NCBI RefSeq assembly: GCF_003838195.1
Contig: NZ_RCBY01000007.1
Coordinates: forward strand, 16,534-80,533
Direction: 5' to 3'
Length of the DNA: 64,000 bases
Origin: Okeania hirsuta
Lineage (GTDB): Bacteria; Cyanobacteriota; Cyanobacteriia; Cyanobacteriales; Microcoleaceae
Part shown: one piece after another, positions 43,964 to 53,093 of the stretch
Position numbering within the stretch: the first letter of the stretch is position 1
Layout of the letters: every line of letters begins with the position of its first letter
Translations under genes and position numbers: made by a program
Notes under the pieces: model-generated
What the model was told of the DNA's origin: nothing
Database searches by the model: none
What the model saw: only the letters and a program-made list of their open reading frames with translations

Positions 43964-46537
43964 TCAAGAGACACGCAATACACGAAAACCAATATAGTAG
44001 CTTGAGACAGCGGGAGAATGGAAGTGGCGGGACGTAGAGCAACACCACAAAGGCTTGAAGCGCCAGCAGCCGCCACGAAGGAGTTTTGTAGTTCTTTGAT
44101 TACCCGATCGCCATGCACTACCATCATTGGGTGCCCCCTTATAATTCTCATGCCAATCATCTTCGCACCATTCATAAACATTACCGTGCATATCGTATAA
44201 GCCAAAAGCATTGGCCACTTCAAAACTACCTACAGGAGTTGTTTCTTGTCTATACTTACCTTTTGCCCCTTGACCATAACTGTAATTGCCGTCATAATTT
44301 GCTAAACCTGTAGTAATGGTTTCTCCAAAATGAAAAGGCGTAGTTGTTCCCCCACGACAAGCATATTCCCATTCAGCTTCACTGGGAAGCCGATAGTTTC
44401 TCCCCGTATATTTGGACAGTCTGGCACAAAATTCTACTGCATCGTACCAAGACACTGTTTCCACAGGTCGATTATTTCCTTTAAAATATGAGGGGTTAGA
44501 GTCAAGGTCACGTTCAATTTTCGGCACATTATTAACAATGGCTTTCCATTGAGCTTGAGTAATGGGATAGCGACCCATGAGAAAAGCTGAAACATTCACT
44601 TCATGTTGAGGACTTGCAAATGTAGCGCGTCGGAATTCATTTGAACCCATGATAAACTTTCCTGCGGGAATTTCCACCAGTTCAAGTTTAATTCCATCGC
44701 CCAAGTTTTCAACAATACCAGTAACTCGTCGGCGTTGTTTTTTGATTACCCATCTATTTCCCAATAATTTCAACCATCCTGAACGTCTTTTTTCCAACGT
44801 TGCCACATCAAACTCAAACGTTACAGTTTTCTCAACCTCAATCAAGGCAACGTCAAAGGTATCAATTTCAATTTGAGGTTCTGGTGTCACTTCTCCAGTT
44901 TCCCCCATTGTTGAACCTGAAACACCGGAAATATTCTGGGCAACTTCACGGGCAAATTCGGCATATTCTCCCCCTAGATTTTCCAATACTTCAACAGCAA
45001 CTTGGGCAAAAGGTAAAACTTTCTCCCGGTCTTCCTCCTCATATTGAGGCAATAACGCCAACAACGCCCGAAAACTACGAATAGGTCGGTCAATTTTTTC
45101 AGCTATGTAACGAGAAATAGCATCCAGAACGGCTGTAGTTTCATTGCGTCCCATTGCCTGATTCAACTCTTGCCGGACACCGGGAAAAAATTCATAGATT
45201 TGTTCTTGACCATTAGAGTCAGTTGCAGCAAGCAAACCTCCCATATAAACTTCTGCCACATGAACTGGGTTAGCTTCTGGTAATAGATTTTTGCGAATCA
45301 AGTTAACCACAGATAAATTTACGGGAGCTGCTGCCATCATTCCTGCCAGTCGTTGAGCAGTAATAGAAGTTGTTGCCAGAAATTGCCTCACCCTAGTTGT
45401 GGTTGAAAGTTCCGTTATAGATTCGGGTTGCTCAGGTTGATCGTAATATTGTTCCTCGACAAATTTTAAATCAAATAAAAATGTAGGTACTCGTGCATTA
45501 CTTGCTCCCGACACTACCCGACACCAACTTTTCAACAGTTCATGTTCCGGCAGAATAACTGGTAAAACCAAAGCATTTTTCCAGTCTATAGGTATCCAAG
45601 CGGGTAGATTTTCCAACATCAGACGGGGGTTAGCAACTCCTGGTGTAATAGTAGTACCAAATAATTTTCTTCCCGCTCCCAGTTGGGTACTATCCCAAAG
45701 ATATTCGGGGAACAATTGTAGCACTGTAGTAGGGCTTTTCTCTGACCACACTTTTAACCATTTGTGAATGGTGGCATTTTGCCAAACCGCAGAGGTACAG
45801 TCACTCACGAAAATAACTACCCCCCGTTGGTTAGGATGAATCAATTCACGGTGACTATGTTCACGTTGCCTGGGTTTTCCACTGCTATCTCGCCGGACTA
45901 ATTTTAATTTGCTATTTGAACTGAGCAAACTCCAGACTCGCACATTTCTAAATGCTCCTTGAGTTTCAAAGATTTGTTGTAGCTCATTAACAGTCTCTCT
46001 CCAAATAAAAGCCGAACTAGACTCTTCTACCACCAATTCTAAATCAAGCCAGCGTTCAGGTTCTGGTTTAGTCACAGGCAACCACACATCCTGCTCGGCA
46101 ATTAAATTCACGGTTGCTTCTTCATCTAGTGCTTTTCCTGTGATAGAGGGAACTTTCCGCATCAGAGGGCGCAGCGCACGGCCTAATTCCAGTACATTCA
46201 GGAGAGCTGCTGCTGCTGGAGCTTGAAAAGATAAACCTTTGACTGGAGGTTGTTCGGGAGTTTGAAAACTTGATTCTTCAGTGATTACTGAAACAATGGG
46301 TTCTCTGTCAGTTACAGATTCTTGGGGTTCGCCTTCCTCAAATTTGATCGGCAGAAGTTGTTCGGGTTCTGGTTTTTGCTCCTGCTTTTGTTGAGTCTCT
46401 ACCGTACCCATTTGTAAAGCTAACCAGATACTATCGGCAATATCTTCATTGCTGAGTTCCAGACGTTTTAACATTCCGGTTTGATCGAGTCGGTCTATCA
46501 AACGTTCAATGGTACGATGAAAACTAGAATCACTCAT
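43964..46537 (-). CDS. SAV_2336-like / FGE fusion protein of a VMAP conflict system
   Basis: An 857-residue protein. Residues 95-400 match the SAV_2336 N-terminal family ('LELGRALRPLMRKVPS', 'ERWLDLELVVEESSSAFIWR', 'VVIFVSDCTSAVWQNATIH', 'VLQLFPEYLWDSTQLG'). This is a vWA-like fold whose metal site (DESxS in relatives) is degenerate here as EESSS. A helical region follows to about 620, then an FGE/C-lectin domain ('LVEIPAGKFIMGSN', 'YRLPSEAEWEYACRGG', 'FGLYDMHGNVYEWCED'). The C-terminal variable stretch is at 43991-44065. Its start codon lies 3 bases after the MoxR stop, so the two are translationally coupled. In known systems of this type the fusion would be the sensor or effector-side component. 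Confidence 0.9.
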   Translation of the reverse strand: MSDSSFHRTIERLIDRLDQTGMLKRLELSNEDIADSIWLALQMGTVETQQKQEQKPEPEQLLPIKFEEGEPQESVTDREPIVSVITEESSFQTPEQPPVKGLSFQAPAAAALLNVLELGRALRPLMRKVPSITGKALDEEATVNLIAEQDVWLPVTKPEPERWLDLELVVEESSSAFIWRETVNELQQIFETQGAFRNVRVWSLLSSNSKLKLVRRDSSGKPRQREHSHRELIHPNQRGVVIFVSDCTSAVWQNATIHKWLKVWSEKSPTTVLQLFPEYLWDSTQLGAGRKLFGTTITPGVANPRLMLENLPAWIPIDWKNALVLPVILPEHELLKSWCRVVSGASNARVPTFLFDLKFVEEQYYDQPEQPESITELSTTTRVRQFLATTSITAQRLAGMMAAAPVNLSVVNLIRKNLLPEANPVHVAEVYMGGLLAATDSNGQEQIYEFFPGVRQELNQAMGRNETTAVLDAISRYIAEKIDRPIRSFRALLALLPQYEEEDREKVLPFAQVAVEVLENLGGEYAEFAREVAQNISGVSGSTMGETGEVTPEPQIEIDTFDVALIEVEKTVTFEFDVATLEKRRSGWLKLLGNRWVIKKQRRRVTGIVENLGDGIKLELVEIPAGKFIMGSNEFRRATFASPQHEVNVSAFLMGRYPITQAQWKAIVNNVPKIERDLDSNPSYFKGNNRPVETVSWYDAVEFCARLSKYTGRNYRLPSEAEWEYACRGGTTTPFHFGETITTGLANYDGNYSYGQGAKGKYRQETTPVGSFEVANAFGLYDMHGNVYEWCEDDWHENYKGAPNDGSAWRSGNQRTTKLLRGGCWRFKPLWCCSTSRHFHSPAVSSYYIGFRVLRVS
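43991..44065 (-). other. candidate DGR variable region (VR2)
   Basis: The codons between GGCW and IGFRVLRV of the fusion protein. Only 6 of 23 residues match VR1, while the 21 residues before it match at 16 positions and the 8 after it at all 8. Differences sit on codon positions 1 and 2. No template repeat of this sequence is present elsewhere in the window. Confidence 0.7.
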
Positions 46538-46540
46538 CCC

Positions 46541-47575
46541 TTAATCCTCATCGTCAACTCTTCCTAAATCTTGGAAAAGTTGCTGCACTAATTTATCCTC
46601 TGTAGCAGGAATGCGACCCTCTGTTACCATGAAAATTGCATTGAGTAACTGGTCAGTTGCCAGGGTTCCCTCCTCTCGTCGGTCAATAAAATCTTCAATC
46701 AGCTTTTGGATTTTTTCCTGTTCAGCAGTATCATTATTAAAATGAGCAGTAACAATTTTGGTCAATTCCTCTTTTGTGGGAGATTTCATCCTTAAGCGCA
46801 AACACCGCCGTAAAAAAGGTGCAGGAAAATCTCTCTCTCCGTTACTGGTCATTACCACAAAAGGGAAAGCGGTGCAAGTTATCCGCCCATTCTCAACCTC
46901 CGCCTCCATCTCAGAGGCTGTCTTTTCCTCAGTTGCGTCAGTGTAAGCAGTACGCACCGTTACCTTGTCTACCTCTTTCTTAATTCTCACCAATTCCGGA
47001 ATTTCAAAAGACCCTTCTTCTAGAATAGCCAGTAGGTTGTTGGGTAGGTCAATGTCGCTTTTATCAATCTCATCTATCAGGAGAACGCGAGGATATTTTG
47101 AGGGCAGCAAACTTGTCCCTAAAGACCCAAGAGTTATATATTTTTCAATCTGTTGAATTTGTTCTCGACGTTGCTCTGGGGAAAGAGTTTGATTATTTTG
47201 GTTTTCCTGTTGTTTAGCTTCCTGCAACCGACCGATAGCATCATAACTGTATAGTCCCTCTTTCAAGGTAGTGCGGGTAGTAATTGGCCAGTAAAGCACT
47301 TCTCCCAGTTTCAGTTGTCGAGCTACAGCATAAGCGAGGGAAGATTTACCCGTTCCTGGTTTTCCCGTGATTAGTAGCGGTCGCCTCAAGTATAATGCAG
47401 CGTTAATCATTTTTACCTCATCAGGACGCACCTGAAAAGTTTCACCCCGTCGTTTCAGGCGACTTTCACCAGGTTTCCTCTTTTGACCAAAGGGTCGCCA
47501 ACTGGGAGGCGGTGGCAAATTTTCGATGCCATCGTGAGGTTCTATGTTTTGTTTAAAAATTTCCCAATCACTCAT
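46541..47575 (-). CDS. MoxR-type AAA+ ATPase
   Basis: A 344-residue AAA+ ATPase of the MoxR group. Walker A 'GKPGTGKSS' is at residues 71-79, Walker B 'RVLLIDEIDKSDIDLP' near 170, and the sensor region 'VVMTSNGERDFPAPFLRRC' has the arginine finger pair. The N-terminal region includes 'PSWRPFGQKRKPGESRLKRRG', which is seen in MoxR proteins that accompany SAV_2336 and VMAP proteins. It should form a ring that remodels the partner complex using ATP. It lies between the trypsin/VMAP gene (148 bases upstream) and the SAV_2336-FGE gene (3 bases downstream). Confidence 0.93.
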   Translation of the reverse strand: MSDWEIFKQNIEPHDGIENLPPPPSWRPFGQKRKPGESRLKRRGETFQVRPDEVKMINAALYLRRPLLITGKPGTGKSSLAYAVARQLKLGEVLYWPITTRTTLKEGLYSYDAIGRLQEAKQQENQNNQTLSPEQRREQIQQIEKYITLGSLGTSLLPSKYPRVLLIDEIDKSDIDLPNNLLAILEEGSFEIPELVRIKKEVDKVTVRTAYTDATEEKTASEMEAEVENGRITCTAFPFVVMTSNGERDFPAPFLRRCLRLRMKSPTKEELTKIVTAHFNNDTAEQEKIQKLIEDFIDRREEGTLATDQLLNAIFMVTEGRIPATEDKLVQQLFQDLGRVDDED

Positions 47576-47723
47576 TTTTAGTAGAAAAGATTATGGAACT
47601 TCAAAGTCTTCCTTTTTAAGGGGGATTTAGGGGGATCGTCAATGTACCTAATAACTGTGGGAATTGTTATAGTTTTGTTCAGAATAATTAACTGTAAATT
47701 TATTACTGATAACTGATAACTGA

Positions 47724-49640
47724 TTAAGGCATCCTCAGTTGTTGAACAGGTGGTACAAGATTAGGGTCATCCCAGAGTAATGATAAGTGATTGCCAATAT
47801 GCGTGTCAACCTCTGCTTCCCAAGCTTCATAACGTTTGGCTTTTATAGCTTCAGGTAACTTTGACCAACAGTTACAAGTTTGACATACACCTTTGAGCGC
47901 CTCGCAACAATCAAGATTTTCTGCTTCTGACCTCATCCACAGTGCCACAGGAATTCCGGCGTAGTAAAAGGCTTCCATAATTGATTCTCGTTTCTCTGCT
48001 TGCAGCATTTCTGTTAATCTTACTGCAAGCACGTTATTAGGATGAATTTGTTTGAAAAACCTCTTAACATTGCTAATGCCTGAAGGATGAAAAATATTAG
48101 CTGCTTGTTCGCCCTGTATGCTGGCTAGCGATCGCCACTTTTCCTCAAACTTACCTACATAAGGATTAGATTTTTGTGATAACTTAAGGCGTTCGGAAAA
48201 CCTCACGGTTACTTCACATTCTGTCCCCAATAGATTTTGGTAATCCTCAGGTACATTCTCATCACTCAAATATTGATCTACTGGCTTGATATCTCGGTCA
48301 ATTAACTTGTAAGGCAGAAACATTGAAATTTTTTTCAGGTTAGAATTACAACGGGACGGAACATCAGCCCAAAATAACTGTAGTAATTCAGTTAAATTTT
48401 TAGCTTTTTTTGACTCCGAGGTAGTTTTTTGACTAATTATAGTCCCTTTCTCATTGATCAGGATATCTTCTTCGTCAATTAAAGAATGACAACCTTGAGC
48501 ATTTTCGGGCGTATAATTTCGTGCATCTTCAATTAGCCATGCCTTCACTAAAAACGTACTACTCTTTTCAATTGCCCCTACTAATAAACAAGTTTCTTGT
48601 TCTCCCACTTGAAATGGTTGCTGATTTTTGATCGCCTTCTCTTTTCTTAAAGCACCCATCAAATTTTGATGATTTTGCAAGTAACTTTCTAACCATTTTT
48701 CTAGTTCCTGGCAAAGTTTAGGAAGAGTTTCTAAATCCTGGAGATGCAGTAGTAAAAAACAAATAAATCTCTCCAGTAAAGAATAATTCTCCTTCATCCA
48801 GTTATCCAAATTTTGAATCATCTCCCTCAAAGATTCGGGAAACTCGTGTAGAGATTTCCCAGAACTCAGAGGAATAGAATTTTCTGGCAAAGATTGGTAG
48901 TAAGCATAACGTATCTCATCACTTAGAAAATAATTCTCGAGGATAGCGATCGCCTGTTGTATCCTGCCATCAACCTGACAAACATTGGCCAAATCCCCCA
49001 CTTCCAGCAGCAAGTCCGTCGGGATCATAAAGGCTACCTTAGCTTCAGGACGTTCCTGGTCTGCTTTTACTGCCATACCGACAACACCCTGAAGTCTTTC
49101 GTCCCAGATAGCAGTTCCACTAAACCCTCCCTCCAAACGAAGTCCTGTCTCTGTAGTGCCCTCAAGTTGGATAAGACCTTGGCCTACTCGTTCTCTCAAT
49201 TCTCCTTTAGCCCATTCCCCATCACTCCCTTCTTTTGGGAAACCTAATGCTCTAAACTTATTGTTCCAAAGACTTTGATTTCCGATTTTAATTAGGTTAA
49301 TTGGTTTAGCACCTCGAGGAAGTAGACCGGGATTTACTACTTTTAATACTGCAATATCTTGTACATTTTCATCATTATTTCGAGGCTGCCAAAAAGCCAC
49401 TTTTGTCTGAAGTTTTTGACCTATCTTACCTTTGGTAAAAATAGGAAAATTAACTTCAATAATTTGGTGAGGTATTTCTTTCTGCCTCATAATTTTTTTG
49501 GCAGTTTCTGAAGTAGAAGCTAAACAGTAAGCCACTACATGGGCACAAGTTAAAATATACTCAGTAGAAACCAAAAACCCAGAACCAGCGACACCACCTC
49601 CAAGCTTAAAAACCCGAACAACAGCTAATTCTAAACCCAT
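47724..49640 (-). CDS. trypsin-like protease fused to VMAP-C domain
   Basis: A 638-residue protein. Residues 1-215 are a trypsin-like domain with a complete triad: H34 ('LTCAHVV'), D95 ('VQDIAVLKV') and S174 ('EGGFSGTAIWD'). A helical region at about 220-345 follows, resembling an effector-associated adaptor. Residues about 390-638 match the VMAP C-terminal domain, with 'IPVALWMRSE' and the terminal 'LSLLWDDPNLVPPVQQLR'. There is no signal peptide, so the protease is cytoplasmic, as in the vWA-MoxR-associated conflict systems where it is the proposed executioner. It is transcribed with the MoxR gene downstream. Its N-terminal Met is directly followed by the protease fold. Confidence 0.92.
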   Translation of the reverse strand: MGLELAVVRVFKLGGGVAGSGFLVSTEYILTCAHVVAYCLASTSETAKKIMRQKEIPHQIIEVNFPIFTKGKIGQKLQTKVAFWQPRNNDENVQDIAVLKVVNPGLLPRGAKPINLIKIGNQSLWNNKFRALGFPKEGSDGEWAKGELRERVGQGLIQLEGTTETGLRLEGGFSGTAIWDERLQGVVGMAVKADQERPEAKVAFMIPTDLLLEVGDLANVCQVDGRIQQAIAILENYFLSDEIRYAYYQSLPENSIPLSSGKSLHEFPESLREMIQNLDNWMKENYSLLERFICFLLLHLQDLETLPKLCQELEKWLESYLQNHQNLMGALRKEKAIKNQQPFQVGEQETCLLVGAIEKSSTFLVKAWLIEDARNYTPENAQGCHSLIDEEDILINEKGTIISQKTTSESKKAKNLTELLQLFWADVPSRCNSNLKKISMFLPYKLIDRDIKPVDQYLSDENVPEDYQNLLGTECEVTVRFSERLKLSQKSNPYVGKFEEKWRSLASIQGEQAANIFHPSGISNVKRFFKQIHPNNVLAVRLTEMLQAEKRESIMEAFYYAGIPVALWMRSEAENLDCCEALKGVCQTCNCWSKLPEAIKAKRYEAWEAEVDTHIGNHLSLLWDDPNLVPPVQQLRMP

Positions 49641-49666
49641 AGAACCTTATCCAATAGAGAGCTTCC

Positions 49667-50020
49667 CTAGTCAGCTTTACTCACCGTGTTGTTCCATTTC
49701 AGAGTAATTTCATAGTTAACCTCTGCGCTTCCTGATGCAATAATAGCTCCCAGTTCGCCACTCATTTTTACCCCAAATTTAACCTCTACAGCATCCGCAG
49801 GTTTGTTTAAATCCTAGACCTTTTTAATAATTGCGTTGGCCACAGGCTTAATACTAGAAAAAGCCTTTCCTAGTGTTTGTTTAGCTTGTTGAGCGACCTC
49901 ATCCCCAATTCCAATTAAATCTTTATCTTCATCGCTACCTACTGGTAGTTTTTCGTCCACTTCCATGTAGACAAAGGACTGTTCATCATCATCTAACTGA
50001 AATTTAACCAATCGTGCCAC
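49667..50020 (-). pseudogene. Trypco1 (CU044_2847-type) protein with in-frame TAG
   Basis: The uninterrupted part (49814-50020) encodes 68 residues: 'MARLVKFQLDDDEQSFVYM' through to 'NAIIKKV'. The stop is TAG (49814-49816). Reading on in the same frame gives 'DLNKPADAVEVKFGVKMS', 'GELGAIIASGSAEVNYEITL' and 'KWNNTVSKAD' before TAG at 49667-49669. The second part is the conserved C-terminal half of the Trypsin-co-occurring domain 1. The ancestral codon was probably CAG (Gln). Trypco1 proteins are encoded next to trypsin-type effectors and are thought to regulate them. Either the gene is a recent nonsense mutant or the stop is read through. It is located 26 bases upstream of the protease gene. 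Confidence 0.8.
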
Positions 50021-50049
50021 TATTTAGTCTCCTGTCAGTAAAGTTTATT

Positions 50050-50173
<124 letters not shown>

Positions 50174-50332
50174 ATTATATATTCTTTTGCCAAAATTAGA
50201 GGAATCGGCAGCAAGTTTCACCGAGTCATGTGAGCAAAATGTTCCATTAACATTCGATGAATAAAAATGTAGCCACCACCTACTTTCTGAACAAATATTC
50301 TGTCTGTTTCCCTCTTCCGTCTTCAGGTTTCT

Positions 50333-53011
50333 CTAATCAAACAGTCTAAATTCTTCAAACACAACAGAAAAACCATCCCCATCAGGAGAAGCACACATTA
50401 AACCGACTTGCAACTCATTTGCCGTAGTCAAATAACCCAGTCTCAACAAACTATAACTCTCTCCATCCAGAGAATATTCTACTTCCAGCGTTTCTCCACT
50501 CCGCTTTAACCGCAACCAAATACTTTCGGGGTTTTCCGACAACCACACTACTGACCAGTCAGAATATTCTCTAGTCACCACAGCACTCGCTTGTTGCACG
50601 CCATTTACAAATTCAATGCCACATTTTACCCAAGTCTTTTCATCCAAACGCACCATTAAACCTGCTTGGTCGTATAATGCTTGATATTCACCAGTAATTT
50701 TGACTTGAGCGGTAAAGTCACCTGTAATATTCTGATAATAAAAATGACCGTTATCGCGAATAAAACCATAGTGAGTCACTCGCCAAAAATCTGTCTTTGC
50801 ACCTGTGGTAACTTGAATTACTCCATTTTGGTCGCTCCAGACAGGGGGTTGGTTATACCATTGCATTACATTTGTTGGGGTTGGTGAATTTATTGGTGTT
50901 GGTGAGGAAATACTCAACATACCACCATTCATAATATCTTGATATGAAATTTGCCACCCTGACGCGGGTTGACCATTGAGTAAATATGGTTCTGGATGAT
51001 TACCTTTTTGAATAACAAAATCTTTGCCATTATCCAAATGTATAGTTGCTTGAGAAAAATGTAGATATCCCAAATCAAACATTGGCGTACCCGGAGTCAC
51101 CTGATATAAACCCAAAGCACTGAGAATATACCAAGCTGACATTTGTCCGCAGTCTTCATTGCCTATGATGCCATCTGGTGTAGCTTTGTACATTGTGGTA
51201 AGTATTTGTTTGACATAAGCACGAGTCAGATCGTTGCGATCAACAAAATTGAAAAGATAGCAGATGTGATGACTGGGTTCATTCCCGTGAGCATATTGTC
51301 CAATTAATCCTGTAATATCGGGTAGTTCATTTCCTTGACTACTATCCAGGGAAAATAGTTTTTCCAGTTGTGCTAAAAATGCTGACTTCCCACCCATGAG
51401 TTGAATTAAGTCGGGAATATTGTGAGGTACAAACCAGGTATATTGCCAGGAGTTACCCTCAATAAAAGGAGACTCCCATGCTGCTGCAAAGGGATCGAAA
51501 TTATCCCAACTACTATCCCTACGTTTGGGGCGCATTAATTTTTGACTCGCGTCGAATACTTGACGGTATGCGAGGGAGCGTTTTTCATAACTTTCTGCCA
51601 GACTAATATTTCCAAAAATTCTGGCAAACTGAGCGATCGCCCAGTCATTATAGGCAAATTCTAGAGTCCGCGATACTGACCAATTAACATTAACGTCTGA
51701 GGGAACAAAACCATAATTACGATAGGCATTTAATTCTGGTTCTTCTCTATTCATAGTGTCGATCGCTGCTCCCAATGCCCACCAATTATCATAGTTCCTC
51801 AAACCTTTGGTAAAAGCATCTACAATAACACTAATAGCATGACGACCAACCATTGTTTTAACATCTTTTTCTCCTAGTTTCCACTTTGGTAGGGAACCCA
51901 CTTGGTCGTAATGTATCAACATAGATTTGATATATTCATTGGTTTCTGAGGGTTCTAAAATAGTCATCAATGGGTGGAGAGCGCGAAATGTATCCCATAA
52001 AGAAAATAGGGTGTAGTTAGTAAAACCTCGGGCGGTATGAATGCGTCCATCTGCTCCCCGAAACCGTTTGTCTACATCCATATATATATGTGGAGCTTTG
52101 TAAGTATGGTAGAGAGCAGTGTAGAAAATGATTTTATCTGTTTCGTTTTTAGTGTCAATATCAATTTTTGCCAGTTTATCACGCCAGAGTTCTTTGCTGG
52201 AGTCAACTGTTTCGTAAAATTGCCAGGTGGGAATTTCTTTGGCGAGGTTTCTTTGCGCTCCATTAATGTCTACTGCGGAAATACCAATGCGTACTTTGAG
52301 ATGAGAAATTTGCCCTAATTCCAAATATGATTGAATATGTTTGTTATTAGCACTTTTGAGTTGATTCAGATTTTTTCCATCGGTGGAAATATATATTTTT
52401 TGCAGTGGTTTATCTATTTTGATATAAAAATAAATTCGTTGTTCCGGCGACCAACTTTGACTGATGCGACTGCCAACAATGGTGTATTGGTCTAATACTT
52501 TGAGACTAGCAGAGAGAGTGTTTTCGTCTCGACGATGAACTAAGTCTATGAGCAGGTTAACTTTAGCATTTTCGGGAAAAGTGTAGTAGTGGAAACCACT
52601 CCGTTGTTTAGCTGTGAGTTCGACTTGTATTCCTGAGTTTAATTTGACTTTGTAGTAAGCAGGAGAAGCTGTTTCCGAATTTTTATCAAAGCGTTCCCGA
52701 TAACCTGATTCTGGGTTTTCCAGAGTTCCCGGTTCGAGTATCATAGTACCAATTTTTGGCAAAATCAGAATATCCCCATAGTCTGCAATACCCGTACCGC
52801 TGAGGTGAGTGTGGGAAAAACCGAAAATACTGCGATCGCTATCATAATATCCGGAACTGGCATCCCACCCTTCTACTCTGGTATCGGGACCAAGTACAAC
52901 AAAACCATTGGGAACGCTTGCCCCTGGGTGGGTGTGACCATGACCTCCCGTACCTATTAGGGGGTTGACATATTTGAGGTTGTTTGAAGTTGCTTTGTTT
53001 ATATTGATCAT
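50333..53011 (-). CDS. GH92 alpha-mannosidase fused to DUF1349
   Basis: An 892-residue glycosidase. The GH92 part (about 12-690) begins 'YVNPLIGTGGHGHTHPGA' and shows 'TARGFTNYTLFSLWDTFRAL', 'GNSWQYTWFVPHN' and the catalytic region 'GNEDCGQMSAWYILSALGL' followed by 'TPGTPMFDLG'. GH92 enzymes are Ca-dependent exo-alpha-mannosidases acting on N-glycan or mannan ends. A Pro-rich linker ('SSPTPINSPTPTN') leads to a DUF1349 concanavalin-like domain (about 715-892) that may bind carbohydrate. No signal peptide is evident, which is unusual for this family. GH92 is uncommon in cyanobacteria, so transfer from Bacteroidetes-like donors is possible. Confidence 0.93.
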   Translation of the reverse strand: MININKATSNNLKYVNPLIGTGGHGHTHPGASVPNGFVVLGPDTRVEGWDASSGYYDSDRSIFGFSHTHLSGTGIADYGDILILPKIGTMILEPGTLENPESGYRERFDKNSETASPAYYKVKLNSGIQVELTAKQRSGFHYYTFPENAKVNLLIDLVHRRDENTLSASLKVLDQYTIVGSRISQSWSPEQRIYFYIKIDKPLQKIYISTDGKNLNQLKSANNKHIQSYLELGQISHLKVRIGISAVDINGAQRNLAKEIPTWQFYETVDSSKELWRDKLAKIDIDTKNETDKIIFYTALYHTYKAPHIYMDVDKRFRGADGRIHTARGFTNYTLFSLWDTFRALHPLMTILEPSETNEYIKSMLIHYDQVGSLPKWKLGEKDVKTMVGRHAISVIVDAFTKGLRNYDNWWALGAAIDTMNREEPELNAYRNYGFVPSDVNVNWSVSRTLEFAYNDWAIAQFARIFGNISLAESYEKRSLAYRQVFDASQKLMRPKRRDSSWDNFDPFAAAWESPFIEGNSWQYTWFVPHNIPDLIQLMGGKSAFLAQLEKLFSLDSSQGNELPDITGLIGQYAHGNEPSHHICYLFNFVDRNDLTRAYVKQILTTMYKATPDGIIGNEDCGQMSAWYILSALGLYQVTPGTPMFDLGYLHFSQATIHLDNGKDFVIQKGNHPEPYLLNGQPASGWQISYQDIMNGGMLSISSPTPINSPTPTNVMQWYNQPPVWSDQNGVIQVTTGAKTDFWRVTHYGFIRDNGHFYYQNITGDFTAQVKITGEYQALYDQAGLMVRLDEKTWVKCGIEFVNGVQQASAVVTREYSDWSVVWLSENPESIWLRLKRSGETLEVEYSLDGESYSLLRLGYLTTANELQVGLMCASPDGDGFSVVFEEFRLFD

Positions 53012-53093
53012 AAGTTGGGGAAGGAAGTAGCAAGAAAAATAAAGTTATACCGTTTCTTATCTTAATAGTATTGCTACATAGTTGAGTCGATGA

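Noticed and set aside
43960..44223. frame in another phase over the FGE domain (also 41758-42123)
   Set aside because: Both FGE regions give similar shadow peptides because the DNA is similar; the FGE frame is clearly the coding one.
41795..46537. FGE proteins as sulfatase-maturing enzymes
   Set aside because: No sulfatase gene is nearby; domain fusion with SAV_2336 and the variable C-termini fit a binding role better, though enzymatic activity is not excluded.
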